64,000 bases of DNA from Candidatus Gallacutalibacter stercoravium (GCA_018716975.1 DVJE01000001.1:62001-126000); one strand, 5' to 3'. Counted from the stretch's first letter, positions 49,032-58,187 are shown. The notes: generated by a model from the sequence alone, not told the origin. Numbers and translations are program-made.

Positions 49032-49154
49032 GATTAACCCCATTTCTCCGCCGCCCGATGGTTGCATCCTTTTGATACCGTTTGCCGCCAAGCCCGCCGC
49101 GACGGTTGCGGGCAGCGCGCCGTTATGCTTTTTCAAACGCCCGCCAAACGGCGC

Positions 49155-50000
49155 TTATTCCCCCTGCAAAGACGTCAACGCGGCTTGCAGCTCTTGCATG
49201 GCGGCCTTGTATTGCTCTTCATTGGGCGCCACGCCGTGCCAGCTCACCTGATTTTCCATAAACGAAACGCCCTTGCCTTTAATCGTTTTTGCGATGATAA
49301 CGCAGGGCTTGCCTTTTACCGAACGGGCCTTGGCAAACGCCTCTTCGATCTGATTAAAATCATGCCCGTCTATTTCAATTACTTCAAAGCCAAAGGCACG
49401 AAACTTTTCGTCAATGGCTTGCAAGCCGGCTACCTCGCTTACAGGCCCGTCGATCTGCAATCCGTTGGAATCCACAATGGCGCACAGATTGTCCAACTTC
49501 TGGTGGGCGGCGAACATGGCGGCCTCCCAAACCTGGCCTTCTTCAATTTCTCCATCGCCTAGCAGCGCATAAACCCGATAATCTTTTTTATCCAACTTAG
49601 CGGCATAAGCCATGCCACAGGCGGCCGATATCCCTTGGCCCAAAGAACCGGTGCTCATATCGACGCCGGGGGTATCTTGCATATTGGGGTGGCCTTGCAG
49701 CATAGCGCCGATGTGGCGCAATTTGATCAACTCTTCCTCTGGGAAGTAGCCGCGCAACGCCAACGCTGCATAAAGCCCCGGGCAACAATGGCCCTTAGAC
49801 AGCACGAACCTGTCGCGGTCGGGATCCTGCGGCCGGGCAGGGTTAATATTCATCTCTTTAAAATAAAGATAGGTAAACAAATCCGCAGCGGATAGAGATC
49901 CGCCCGGATGGCCCGACTTGGCGTTGTACACCCCAACAATCGTGCCCATACGGACTTTGCACGCAGCTATTTGCAGCTGCTTGTATTCCTGTTGATTCAT
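49155..50000 (-). CDS. Transketolase, N-terminal subunit
   Basis: A 281-residue thiamine-diphosphate-binding half: [19 protein letters not shown] (about 29-47), [13 protein letters not shown], the GDG motif at 148-150 with Asn179 completing the metal-binding signature, and IDGPV. ATG 50000 follows ACAGGAGGAAA. It lies 123 bp upstream of its partner subunit. The presence of a pentulose-type kinase and an isomerase just upstream indicates that it handles the pentose phosphate formed there. Confidence 0.92.
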   Translation of the reverse strand: MNQQEYKQLQIAACKVRMGTIVGVYNAKSGHPGGSLSAADLFTYLYFKEMNINPARPQDPDRDRFVLSKGHCCPGLYAALALRGYFPEEELIKLRHIGAMLQGHPNMQDTPGVDMSTGSLGQGISAACGMAYAAKLDKKDYRVYALLGDGEIEEGQVWEAAMFAAHQKLDNLCAIVDSNGLQIDGPVSEVAGLQAIDEKFRAFGFEVIEIDGHDFNQIEEAFAKARSVKGKPCVIIAKTIKGKGVSFMENQVSWHGVAPNEEQYKAAMQELQAALTSLQGE

Positions 50001-50065
50001 TCCGTTTCCTCCTGTAATGAGATCGCAATAACAAAGGCCTACGGTACTGTGACTATGATTTTCAC

Positions 50066-50113
50066 TCTGAACAAAATAAGGCGGCGCACCTTACTGCCGG
50101 CGTACGCCGCCTT
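50066..50113 (-). terminator. Terminator or attenuator before the transketolase genes
   Basis: On the minus strand AAGGCGGCG (50113-50105) pairs with CGCCGCCTT (50086-50078), followed by ATTTTGTT. It lies between the isomerase stop and the transketolase start, downstream of the promoter at 50195-50223. Confidence 0.7.
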
Positions 50114-50194
50114 GAACTCCCTTGCTTATCCATACGATAAAAGCAAAATGGCACTTATTTTCCCTTTGGGATGCGTGCAGAGTGAGCGAGGGTT

Positions 50195-50223
50195 ATTATA
50201 ACATAAAACAGCTGTTTACGCAA
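50195..50223 (-). promoter_or_regulatory. Internal promoter at the end of the isomerase gene
   Basis: On the minus strand TTGCGT (50223-50218) and a perfect TATAAT (50200-50195) are 17 bp apart. The -35 overlaps the last codons of the isomerase gene. The start near 50188 gives a leader of about 190 nt before the transketolase N subunit. Confidence 0.6.
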
Positions 50224-51706
50224 AGGGGTTTTCGTCGGGATAGGGCATACCCTTGGGCTGGTTAAATGCGATATCCTCCACACCCAAATACTGGAAGATG
50301 CTGTAAAGCGCCTTGCCACAATGGGCGAACGCCACCGCCCCATGGTGGGGATACCGTTTTGCAATCAGCACATGACGGTAGAAGCGCCCCATTTCGGGGA
50401 TGGCAAACACACCGATGCCGCCAAAGGAGCGGGAGGCCACCGGCAGCACTTCGCCCTGGGCCACATAGGCCGAAAGCTTGGTATCTGCCCCGCTTTGCAG
50501 TCTAAAGAATGTAATAGCCCCGGGGGCAATGTCGCCCTCCAACGTGCCGCGGGTAAAGTCAGGCTCGCCGCCGTCTTCCAACAGGCGGTTTTGAATCAGC
50601 TGGTATTTTACCGCACCCTTTGAAAGCTTGCACAAAGGCGTATTGCCGCAGTGGAAGCCCATAAAGGTATCTTTAATGGAATAATCGTAATCAAACTTGC
50701 CCTTAATATCCGCCTCATAAATATCGCGAGGTACAGAATTGTTGATATCCAACAGGGTAACCGCGTCGCCGGTAACGCACAAGCCGATGTATTCGCTCAG
50801 CGCTCCGTAAATATCCACTTCGCACGCCACCGGAATGCCCCTAGACGCCAGGCGGCTGTTGACATAGCAAGGCTCAAAGCCAAACTCTTTGGGGAAGGCG
50901 GGCCAGCACTTATCGGCAAAAGCTACATACTGCCGGGCGCCTTTGTTCTCCTCCGCCCAATCCAGCAAGGTCAGCTCAAACTGCGCCATGCGGGGCAGCA
51001 GTTCGGGATACTGGTTGCCCTCTACGCCCAGCTCGGCGGCCATATCGTCCACCACGCTTTGAATGCGCGCGTCTCCGGCATGGGCACGATAGGCCACCAA
51101 CAGATCCAGCTCAGAGTTTTCTTGCACCTCTACGCCGATGTCATACAAAGCCTTGATGGGGGCATTGCAGGCGAAAAAGTCCTGCGGGCGGGGGCCAAAG
51201 GTGATGATCTTCAGGTTTTGCAGCCCCAAAATAGTGCGGGCCACGGGCACAAAATCAGCCACCATTTCGGCCAGCTCTTGGGCGGTTCCCACCGGATACT
51301 CGGGTATGTAAGCCTTAATTTTGCGCAACCCCAAGTTATACGAGCAGTTGAGCATGCCGCAGTAAGCATCGCCGCGGCCGTTTATTAAATCCTCGCCGGT
51401 TTCTTCGGCGGCGGCCACATACATCGCGGGGCCGTCAAAATTCTTGGCAATCAGGGTTTCGGGGGTTTCGGGGCCAAAGTTGCCCAAAAATACGCACAGA
51501 GCGTTACAGCCGGCGTTTTTTACCTCGGCCACCGCTTTGCACATATCGCGCTCATTTTCCACCGTGGTGGTTGCCTCGTAAATATCCAGCCCCTTGCCCT
51601 TACATGCTTCAGAAAGGGCCGCCCTGCGGCGTTCAGAGAGGGAGATGACGAAGCAGTCGCGGCTGACGGCAATAAGCCCCAGCTTTACTTGTGGAATATT
51701 GTTCAT
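50216..51706 (-). CDS. L-fucose/L-arabinose isomerase-like protein
   Basis: A 496-residue protein of the fucose/arabinose isomerase superfamily, which interconverts aldoses and ketoses using a divalent metal. N-terminal Rossmann-like segments (LGLIAVSRDCFVIS, NALCVFLGNFGPETPE) and a C-terminal beta domain (HCGNTPLCKLSKG, GAVAFAHCGKAL) follow the family layout. I cannot map the metal-binding Glu/Asp with certainty, so the activity is not proven. Its position between an FGGY kinase/DUF4867 pair and transketolase indicates conversion of a pentose or deoxysugar to a ketose before phosphorylation. ATG 51706 follows AAAAGGAGGC. Confidence 0.8.
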   Translation of the reverse strand: MNNIPQVKLGLIAVSRDCFVISLSERRRAALSEACKGKGLDIYEATTTVENERDMCKAVAEVKNAGCNALCVFLGNFGPETPETLIAKNFDGPAMYVAAAEETGEDLINGRGDAYCGMLNCSYNLGLRKIKAYIPEYPVGTAQELAEMVADFVPVARTILGLQNLKIITFGPRPQDFFACNAPIKALYDIGVEVQENSELDLLVAYRAHAGDARIQSVVDDMAAELGVEGNQYPELLPRMAQFELTLLDWAEENKGARQYVAFADKCWPAFPKEFGFEPCYVNSRLASRGIPVACEVDIYGALSEYIGLCVTGDAVTLLDINNSVPRDIYEADIKGKFDYDYSIKDTFMGFHCGNTPLCKLSKGAVKYQLIQNRLLEDGGEPDFTRGTLEGDIAPGAITFFRLQSGADTKLSAYVAQGEVLPVASRSFGGIGVFAIPEMGRFYRHVLIAKRYPHHGAVAFAHCGKALYSIFQYLGVEDIAFNQPKGMPYPDENPFA

Positions 51707-51801
51707 GAAAGTTGCCTCCTTTTAGTGATTCCTCTTTTTATGATGATAATTCAGAAAGAAACATCTTAGATGCACGCCGGCCAACCCGGCTAAATAACCG
51801 G

Positions 51802-52419
51802 TTAAACCGACAAATTTTCACCAACCAGGCCAACAAAGGCTCCATCCTTATCCAAACCGCTTTCCGGGTGGGCGATAAGCCATTTGTTGCTAGCAAACAG
51901 CAGTCTATCCTCGCCGCAATCGCCTATCTGACCCGCCAAGGGAAGATTGGTTCCTTTGGGCAACACCACTACGCAGCGGAATTTGCCGCCCGCATTGCAG
52001 GGCGCATAATGCAGCGTGGTGGCGTACACCTCAATTACCGTGCCTTTGGGCACCAAGAACGCCTCCACCTTGTATGTGCCATAGGTGTAGTCTTGGGCAA
52101 TATCTTGTTGGCGGCCCAGCAGCAAAATCAAATCGGTGCAAGCCACATTGATTTCAGAAGTGCGGTGGTATTCCAGGGCGTTGAGCTTATGGTTGTTGCC
52201 GTTACAATAACCCAGCTGAATGGGCAGCTCCCCATACAGTTGGTTTTGCAGGGTCTGAAAAACCGGCAACGCCTCCAGCGCCGGATCGCTTGGCACATAA
52301 ATCACATCGTCCGGCAAGGGCGTTTGCTCCATAGCTTCTATCAGCTGCGTGCAATCCACCCCCTTGATAACCCGGCCATACGGCGAAAAAGATTGGTCGG
52401 TTACCCTCTTTATCTGCAT
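51802..52419 (-). CDS. DUF4867 family protein, sugar-cluster associated
   Basis: A 205-residue soluble protein, probably cupin-like: alternating short strands with PKGTVIEVYATTLHYAPC and a HPESGLDKDGAFVGL ending. It resembles the DUF4867 family that accompanies sugar kinases and isomerases in Firmicutes. A role as an epimerase, mutarotase or lactonase-like helper in sugar processing is plausible, but no catalytic set can be named. ATG 52419 follows AGAGGGGAA. It lies between the kinase and the isomerase in one transcript. Confidence 0.7.
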   Translation of the reverse strand: MQIKRVTDQSFSPYGRVIKGVDCTQLIEAMEQTPLPDDVIYVPSDPALEALPVFQTLQNQLYGELPIQLGYCNGNNHKLNALEYHRTSEINVACTDLILLLGRQQDIAQDYTYGTYKVEAFLVPKGTVIEVYATTLHYAPCNAGGKFRCVVVLPKGTNLPLAGQIGDCGEDRLLFASNKWLIAHPESGLDKDGAFVGLVGENLSV

Positions 52420-52471
52420 CAGATTCCCCTCTTTCTAATCTTTCTAAAATATCTGAAATATCTTGCCGCCC

Positions 52472-53995
52472 TTACAGAGAGCGCAGCGCATGGTAGCTAT
52501 CCTTAAGCGCCGGATACAAACCTTTATAAATTTGATAATAAGGCTCATATCGGGCACTATTTTCGGCAATGGGAGGCTGGGCCGGATTTGTTTTAATAAA
52601 GCTTTGGCAGGCCGACTGCACGCTTTCAAACACGCCGGCTCCCACGCCTGCCAGGATGGCCACGCCCAAAGCAGGCCCTTCTTGCGAAACCACGGTTTTT
52701 ACCGGCAGGCCGTATACATCGGCCATCATCTGGCGCCACAGCGGGCTGGTTCCACCGCCGCCGCAGGCCAGCATTTCACTGGAAACCACGCCCATGCCCC
52801 GCAAAATATCTAAGCACTGGCGCTGGGAATAGATAACCCCTTCCAGCACGGCGCGTAGCATATCATATTTTGTATGAATAGCCGAAAGCCCTACAAAGGC
52901 ACCCCGGCTGTCGGAATCCAGCAACGGGGAGCGCTCCCCCATCAAATAGGGCAAATAGATCAGCCGGTTTGCTCCAATGGGCACCCGCGCCGCCTGCTGA
53001 TCCATCAGGTAATAGGGATCCTTGCCCATACCTTCGGCGGTTGCCATCTCTTCGCGGCAAAAGGTATCGCGGAACCATTTCAGCGATAACCCTGCGGCCA
53101 ACGTGCAGCTCATCACCGTCCAGCAACCGGGAACAGCGGCGCAAAAAGTGTGCACACGCCCCTGGGGATCTATCGTCACTTTATCGGAATGAGCAAACAC
53201 CACGCCCGACGTGCCCAAGGTGGTAAAGGCCTTGCCCTGCTCCACCACACCGGTACCCACGGCCGCCGCAGCATTGTCGCCGGCGCCGCCCACTACCGGG
53301 GTACCCTCTTTCAGCCCGGTGAGAGCCGCCGCCTCTTTGGTTACAAAGCCCGTAACCTCGGGGGACTCATACACCCGCGCCAGCAGTGCCTTATCGATTT
53401 GCAGCTTTTGCAGCACCTCGTCGCTCCAGCAACGGCCGGGCACGTCTAGCAACTGCATGCCCGAAGCGTCCGACACCTCGGTAGCGTACTCTCCCGTGAG
53501 CATGTAGCGCACATAATCCTTTGGAAGCAAAATATGCGCGCACTTTTCGTAGAGCTGCGGCTCATGCTTGCGCACCCACAGGATCTTAGATGCGGTAAAG
53601 CCCGGCAAGGCGGGATTCGCCGTGGTGGCTATCAGCCGTTCGGCTCCCACCAAGCTGGTAATCTCTTCGCACTCTGCAGTGGTGCGTCCATCGCACCAAA
53701 GAATGGCCGGGCGCAATACCTGGCCCTGTTTATCCAGTATAACCAACCCGTGCATCTGCCCTGAAATGCCCAGGCCCTTTATGTCGCCTGCGTCTACACC
53801 GCTTGCGCGCAACACCTGGCCAATGGTTTGCACCGCTGCACGCCACCAATCCTGCGGCGCTTGTTCCGCCCAGCCGTTTTGCGGCTGAGCCATGGGGTAT
53901 TCCTGAGAGGCCGAGGCCACCACCTGGCAGTTTTCGTCAAACAGCACTGTTTTTGTGGCCGAAGTGCCCAAATCCACCCCCAGCAAATAACGCAT
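52472..53995 (-). CDS. xylB: Xylulokinase-type FGGY carbohydrate kinase
   Basis: ATP-dependent ketose kinase (507 aa). The N-terminal phosphate loop is DLGTSATKT, substrate loop SGQMHG (78-83), PAILWCDGRT, catalytic Asp240 in GGAGDNAAAAVG, and the adenosine motif CGGGGTSPLWRQMMADVYG. The QMHG and GDNAAAAVG features are those of xylulokinases, so the likely product is xylulose 5-phosphate, which feeds the transketolase in the same cluster; L-xylulose or ribulose cannot be excluded. ATG 53995 has GGGGGAGATGAG upstream. It is the first gene of the cluster, with its own promoter. Confidence 0.88.
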   Translation of the reverse strand: MRYLLGVDLGTSATKTVLFDENCQVVASASQEYPMAQPQNGWAEQAPQDWWRAAVQTIGQVLRASGVDAGDIKGLGISGQMHGLVILDKQGQVLRPAILWCDGRTTAECEEITSLVGAERLIATTANPALPGFTASKILWVRKHEPQLYEKCAHILLPKDYVRYMLTGEYATEVSDASGMQLLDVPGRCWSDEVLQKLQIDKALLARVYESPEVTGFVTKEAAALTGLKEGTPVVGGAGDNAAAAVGTGVVEQGKAFTTLGTSGVVFAHSDKVTIDPQGRVHTFCAAVPGCWTVMSCTLAAGLSLKWFRDTFCREEMATAEGMGKDPYYLMDQQAARVPIGANRLIYLPYLMGERSPLLDSDSRGAFVGLSAIHTKYDMLRAVLEGVIYSQRQCLDILRGMGVVSSEMLACGGGGTSPLWRQMMADVYGLPVKTVVSQEGPALGVAILAGVGAGVFESVQSACQSFIKTNPAQPPIAENSARYEPYYQIYKGLYPALKDSYHALRSL

Positions 53996-54061
53996 TATCT
54001 CATCTCCCCCGCTGATGTTTTCGCCGGGCTGGCTGCCGCCCGCCAAATAAAAGACGCCCTA

Positions 54062-54090
54062 ATCATAGCACAAAACCCGCCGCGTGGAAA
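54062..54090 (-). promoter_or_regulatory. Promoter of the pentose catabolic cluster
   Basis: On the minus strand TTTCCA (54090-54085) and TATGAT (54067-54062) are 17 bp apart, the latter preceded by TGC as an extended -10. No convincing catabolite-response element is seen. Confidence 0.5.
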
Positions 54091-54184
54091 GTACCCGAAT
54101 AGGAAAAAACAAAATCGTCATTGTAGCAGAACCGCTGTAGCTAAACCGTACAGCAGTGTGGAGGTAATGCTTCACTTCTATCTC

Positions 54185-54201
54185 CTCGACTATTTGTCGA
54201 G
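54185..54201. other. Short hairpin CTCGAC-TATTT-GTCGAG
   Basis: A 6-bp stem with a 5-nt loop followed by TTTTAT on the plus strand. It has the same layout as the hairpin at 44811-44829. It lies in the gene-free stretch 54091-54473, otherwise very A/T-rich at 54220-54290 with no clear promoter. Confidence 0.4.
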
Positions 54202-54389
54202 TTTTATACCACAAACAAAACAATGGATAAAATTAATTTTTTAACTAAATTATTTTTGTAAAAAAATTGCAATAATTGTGAAAATGCTGTTGCTTTTTCT
54301 GCGACAATATGTTACCATGTGATTGCAGATTAAATTCACCGTGGTTAAAACACACTGCTCGGGCTTCCGCCCCCATAGGGCTAGCCGCC

Positions 54390-54422
54390 GCTCCCAGCCG
54401 GTTGCCTGCGCCGGCCTGGGAG
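54390..54422 (+). other. Leader stem-loop before the lipoprotein gene
   Basis: GCTCCCAG-CCGG pairs with CCGG-CCTGGGAGC (one bulged C) around a short loop, about 50 bp before the lipoprotein start. It is followed by an A run, so it is not a terminator on the plus strand. Probably part of the 5' untranslated region. Confidence 0.45.
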
Positions 54423-54473
54423 CAAGAAAAAGCAGTATCTATTATTGAAGGACAAATCACAGTGAGGTGCGTT

Positions 54474-55661
54474 ATGAAAGCTACAAAAAAGCTAACCGCC
54501 CTTTTGCTGGCGGCGTCTTGCCTGCTGGCCCCCGGCTGTTTTCCCGACGGTTCCTCTGCGCCCACCACCGCCGCCACCAACAGCGAGGCGCTAACCGCTA
54601 TCTCCTCCCCCAGCCGCCTACAGCAAGACCTGGGCGAAAACCTGACGGTGGACGCCGATATAGACGTGCCCGAAACCTTGGACTTTCACCGTTACGCCGC
54701 CCGGGAGATGAATATTGATTTTGACACCTTTACCCAGGCTGCAAAGCTTATCTACCCGGCGGACGCGCATATTACCTTCGTAGAAGACACTGCCTCAGAG
54801 GATCGTACCCACTACCAAGCTGATACAGGAAACGAAGACTGGTTTGCATATTTTCACACTTCCGAAAGTGATTACTGCTCTTTTTCTTTGCCTCGCTTTT
54901 CTAGCCAATATTATAGTCTCGTTACCAGTTCATATGGCGAAACTGTGCGGCAGGACATGCGCCGGGTTTTCCCCAACAACCGGCTGGATGGGTGGGATCC
55001 TCAGGAGGCCATCCGCTTGGTAAAGGAAAAGCTGGATGTTCTCGGCGTCCCTATCGCCAGCACCCCTGAGGTGTTCGCCTTGGATGTGGATTCTTTACAA
55101 AAGGAATGGGTGGCCAACTGGAAGATTGCCGGAGATAAATTAAGCGAAGAGTACGGGGAGGAACCCGTCACCTGGACCAAGGAAGACGAAGCTTATGTTA
55201 TTTATTACCGCCTTGTCGCTCCCGACGGTCACCCAATCAACCGCTGCACCTATATTCCAGGCAATGAGGAGCAATTGGGTGCAATCACCAGCTGCGCCGC
55301 CCGGGGTACGGTGGACAAGGAAGGCTTGCTGGAGCTGAGCGTCAACGGCATGCTGGAGGTTACCGAAGAACTGGGGCCCCAAGAAATCAAGGTGGATTTG
55401 GATCAGGTGCTGGAACAAATCCAGCAAAAATATGAAGCCATGATTACAACCAACCCTGTTGTGGTAACCCGCATCGGGTTGGAATACCTGCCCCAGCTTA
55501 CCGACGCCCAGCAAAGAACCTATGAGCTGATACCCGTTTGGGTGGTTGAAACACACGAGCGGAAATATACAGGCGGCGGCGAGGCGGAGACCTCCCTTGT
55601 CCCCCTGCCGCCTGTTCTGATAGACGCCGCCACCGGCCAAGAAATTATGGTGGCGGGGTAA
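54474..55661 (+). CDS. Hypothetical lipoprotein, first gene of an ABC operon
   Basis: A 395-residue lipoprotein: signal peptide and lipobox LAPGC with Cys22. It then has a large extracellular part of mixed alpha/beta character, with no motif I recognise. Segments such as NRLDGWDPQEAIRLVKEKLDVLGV and VPLPPVLIDAATGQEIMV near the end resemble extracellular PepSY-like or DUF-type lipoproteins of Clostridia, which is weak. ATG 54474 has GAGGTG upstream. It is followed within 14 bp by two membrane proteins and an ABC ATPase, so it is likely the extracytoplasmic part of that transporter or its sensor. Confidence 0.7.
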   Translation: MKATKKLTALLLAASCLLAPGCFPDGSSAPTTAATNSEALTAISSPSRLQQDLGENLTVDADIDVPETLDFHRYAAREMNIDFDTFTQAAKLIYPADAHITFVEDTASEDRTHYQADTGNEDWFAYFHTSESDYCSFSLPRFSSQYYSLVTSSYGETVRQDMRRVFPNNRLDGWDPQEAIRLVKEKLDVLGVPIASTPEVFALDVDSLQKEWVANWKIAGDKLSEEYGEEPVTWTKEDEAYVIYYRLVAPDGHPINRCTYIPGNEEQLGAITSCAARGTVDKEGLLELSVNGMLEVTEELGPQEIKVDLDQVLEQIQQKYEAMITTNPVVVTRIGLEYLPQLTDAQQRTYELIPVWVVETHERKYTGGGEAETSLVPLPPVLIDAATGQEIMVAG

Positions 55662-55675
55662 AGGAGCGTGAAACT

Positions 55676-56488
55676 ATGCATGCAAGCAAACCCAAGCGCC
55701 GGGCCGTTACGGTGGCGTTGTATCAATTGGCTACCTCCCCCGCCTTTTACTTGGCGATTGTGGGGATCGTTTTGTTAAACTTTGCCGCCATGTGGGAAAC
55801 CTTGTGGCTTGAAATCCCTGCCGACACAGGATTTATTGATTTTGCTTACGTTATGAGCTATGTTGTAAACCTTTCGTATTTTGTTTATCTTTATGTGTTC
55901 TTGGCGTCTGTGCCTTATGTAACCAGCTTTTGCGGCGATCAAAACTGCCAATACATTAAGCCTATGGTGGTTCGCTGCGGGGTGCGGCGCTATTGCGTTT
56001 CTAAAATATTGGGGTGCGCCCTGTCGGCCTATTTGGTGATCATGGTAGGGTTGCTGCTTACCAGCGGATTGGTTTTGCTGCGCTACCCCATGTTTAACGG
56101 ATATTCTTATGATCTGTTGACCCCTCCTTTTAACGAATTAGCACACGGCCCCGTGCCCATGCTGTATTTTATTTTTCAATACTCCTGCCTTGGCATGAAC
56201 GCCGCCCTGTGGGCGGTGGTGGGGCTTACCGTATCGGCCTGGCTGCCCAACCGCTTTGTTGCCCTGGCCAGCCCCCTGTTTTTTTACTACATTTTAACCG
56301 ACCTGTTGTCAAAATGGTTGCCTGCCTGGATCAGCCCCTTTTCATTGGGGAAGGGCGCGGATGTGTTGGGCCTGCCTGCCTGGCCAACCTTTTTGTATAT
56401 TACGGGCGTCTTTATCGTTCTGATTATTCTGGTGGGCTTGGTTTTTACCCATCTGGTAAAAAGGAGGGTGCGCAATGAGCTGGTTTAG
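55676..56488 (+). CDS. ABC-2-like membrane protein, subunit 1
   Basis: A 270-residue protein with about six membrane spans. A Lys/Arg-rich start precedes the first span. Its first extracytoplasmic loop, after ALWETLWLEIPADTG-like residues, and its RCGVRRYCVSKILGC cytosolic loop fit ABC-2 permeases of bacteriocin or lantibiotic-immunity type. ATG 55676 follows AAAGGAGCG. It overlaps the next gene by 14 bp. Substrate unknown. Confidence 0.65.
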   Translation: MHASKPKRRAVTVALYQLATSPAFYLAIVGIVLLNFAAMWETLWLEIPADTGFIDFAYVMSYVVNLSYFVYLYVFLASVPYVTSFCGDQNCQYIKPMVVRCGVRRYCVSKILGCALSAYLVIMVGLLLTSGLVLLRYPMFNGYSYDLLTPPFNELAHGPVPMLYFIFQYSCLGMNAALWAVVGLTVSAWLPNRFVALASPLFFYYILTDLLSKWLPAWISPFSLGKGADVLGLPAWPTFLYITGVFIVLIILVGLVFTHLVKRRVRNELV

Positions 56489-57338
56489 AAAAAGCTGGGC
56501 CGTATGCCGGCAAAACTTTCGGCGTTGGGCCGCCGATTACCGCGTTTGGGTGGTCGCCATGGCCGCCGCAATCTTTGTACATTACTTTACCCGGGGGGTT
56601 TACAATTTTTCTGTTATGGCAAATTTGCCCGTTTCTCCTTGGTATTTTCCTTTTTTGTATAACCACGGCCTGGTGAAGCTGTTTTTCTTTCTCCCCCTGG
56701 TGCTGCTGTTTTGCAACGCCCCCTTTATTGATGACATCCAGCCTTATGTGCTGGTGCGCAGCGGCCGCCGTTGCTGGGGAGTGGGGCAGGTGCTGTATGT
56801 GGTGCTGGCCACGGCGATATATTTTCTCTTTCTCATTTTGTGCACCTTTTTGTTTATGGCGCCGCGCCTTACCTTCACCACTGAATGGGGCAAAGTAATC
56901 GGCACCTTGGCCTCCACCAACGCCGCCTTTTCTATGGACCAACCCAGCTATGTTTCTCACCACGTATATTTTTACTTTGAGCCGCTTATCGCCATGTGGT
57001 ATTCCTTTTTGCTTTCGTGGCTGGCGGGCTGTGTGCTGGGGCTGCTGATATATGTGGTTAACCTGGCCACCGACGTTCGCTCTTTGGGCGTGCTGGCGGG
57101 CTGCGTGCTGCTCTTTTGGGATACCTGTGCAGCCGGCATGGCAAATTTCACACCGGAGCTTGTTAAATTCTCGCCCCTTTCGTGGAGCAACCTAAATCTG
57201 ATCGATATCGGCGGGCAAACGTCTTACCCATCCATTACCTATGTGATGGTGGGGTACATCCTGCTGATCGGCGGTTTGTGCGTGGCGGCCGTACTACTCA
57301 GCCGCAAAAAAACCGTTACCGTGCTGCCGCCTGTATAA
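56475..57338 (+). CDS. ABC-2-like membrane protein, subunit 2
   Basis: A 287-residue protein with six or seven spans, similar in layout to the preceding one: LVRSGRRCWGVGQVLYVVLATAIYF corresponds to the cytosolic loop and following span. ATG 56475 lies within the end of the upstream gene and has AAAAGGAGG just before it. The pair would form a heterodimeric channel driven by the ATPase at 57371. Confidence 0.65.
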   Translation: MSWFRKSWAVCRQNFRRWAADYRVWVVAMAAAIFVHYFTRGVYNFSVMANLPVSPWYFPFLYNHGLVKLFFFLPLVLLFCNAPFIDDIQPYVLVRSGRRCWGVGQVLYVVLATAIYFLFLILCTFLFMAPRLTFTTEWGKVIGTLASTNAAFSMDQPSYVSHHVYFYFEPLIAMWYSFLLSWLAGCVLGLLIYVVNLATDVRSLGVLAGCVLLFWDTCAAGMANFTPELVKFSPLSWSNLNLIDIGGQTSYPSITYVMVGYILLIGGLCVAAVLLSRKKTVTVLPPV

Positions 57339-57370
57339 GGCAGCTTACAAACACAAAAGGAGGATGCCGG

Positions 57371-58015
57371 ATGGCTGAACAAGAATACGCGGTACAAATT
57401 CAAAACGTTAGCAAAAGCTTTGGCGCCGCCAAAGTGCTGGACGATATCTCTTTAAACTTTGAAAAAGGAAAAATACACGGCCTGATTGGGCGCAACGGTT
57501 CAGGCAAAACCATGCTGCTAAAATGCATTTGCGGCTTTGTGGTGCCCACCAGCGGCTCGGTGTTGGTAAGCGGGCTGCAGGTGGGCAAGGATGTGGACGT
57601 TCCCCCCAGCGTAGGTATTATTATTGAGGCGCCGGGTTTTCTGCCTAATTACGACGGCTTTACCAATTTAAAATTTTTGGCTATGATTCAAAAAAAGATT
57701 GATAAAGAAAAAATTTCCAGTACCATCCAACGGGTAGGGCTGGATCCCAAAAGCAAAAAACACGTGGGCAAATATTCGCTGGGTATGCGCCAACGCCTGG
57801 GCATTGCCCAAGCGCTAATGGAAGATCCCGATTTGCTGATTTTGGATGAACCCATGAACGGGCTTGATAACCGCGGGGTGGACGATATGCGCAAGCTGTT
57901 CATGAGCTTGCGGGATGAAGGAAAAACTATTTTAATAGCCAGCCATGGCAAGGAGGATATTGAAATCCTCTGCGATACGGTGCACGAGTTAGACAGCGGC
58001 CACTTGATTTCTTAA
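57371..58015 (+). CDS. ABC transporter ATP-binding protein
   Basis: Short ATPase of 214 residues: Walker A GRNGSGKT at 40-47, signature YSLGMRQRLGIAQALM, Walker B LLILDEPMNGLD and switch His in ASHGKEDI. The VPPSVGIIIEAPGFLPNY and EPMNGLD forms are typical of ATPases of bacitracin or lantibiotic-type exporters. ATG 57371 has AGGAGG with 7-bp spacing; the frame further upstream belongs to the membrane-protein region. Last gene of the operon, closed by the terminator at 58130. Confidence 0.88.
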   Translation: MAEQEYAVQIQNVSKSFGAAKVLDDISLNFEKGKIHGLIGRNGSGKTMLLKCICGFVVPTSGSVLVSGLQVGKDVDVPPSVGIIIEAPGFLPNYDGFTNLKFLAMIQKKIDKEKISSTIQRVGLDPKSKKHVGKYSLGMRQRLGIAQALMEDPDLLILDEPMNGLDNRGVDDMRKLFMSLRDEGKTILIASHGKEDIEILCDTVHELDSGHLIS

Positions 58016-58129
58016 TCTTTTCTCTGCTAGGCCGTGCATCGTAAGAAGCGGCGAAAACACCGGAAAATAGCGCACCTTACCAGCACCTTTTCTTCGCTCT
58101 CTCCTTTTTTCACTTTCTTTTTCATATGC

Positions 58130-58166
58130 AAAAGCGCGCGGATTTTTCATGCTCCGCGCGCTTTTG
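58130..58166. terminator. Bidirectional terminator between the ABC and sigma operons
   Basis: Perfect 12-bp arms AAAAGCGCGCGG and complement (58130-58141, 58154-58165) with a 12-nt loop. It serves the plus-strand ABC operon and the minus-strand RsiV-like gene. Confidence 0.85.
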
Positions 58167-58187
58167 CTATGCTCCGGCCAAGCAATG

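Noticed and set aside
50001..50215. T-box or thiamine-diphosphate riboswitch upstream of transketolase
   Set aside because: No AGGGTGG-type antiterminator word and no TPP core sequences; only a hairpin and a promoter are supported.
54355..54422. Intrinsic terminator before the lipoprotein gene
   Set aside because: The stem is strong but is followed by an A run, not T, on the coding strand; treated as leader structure.
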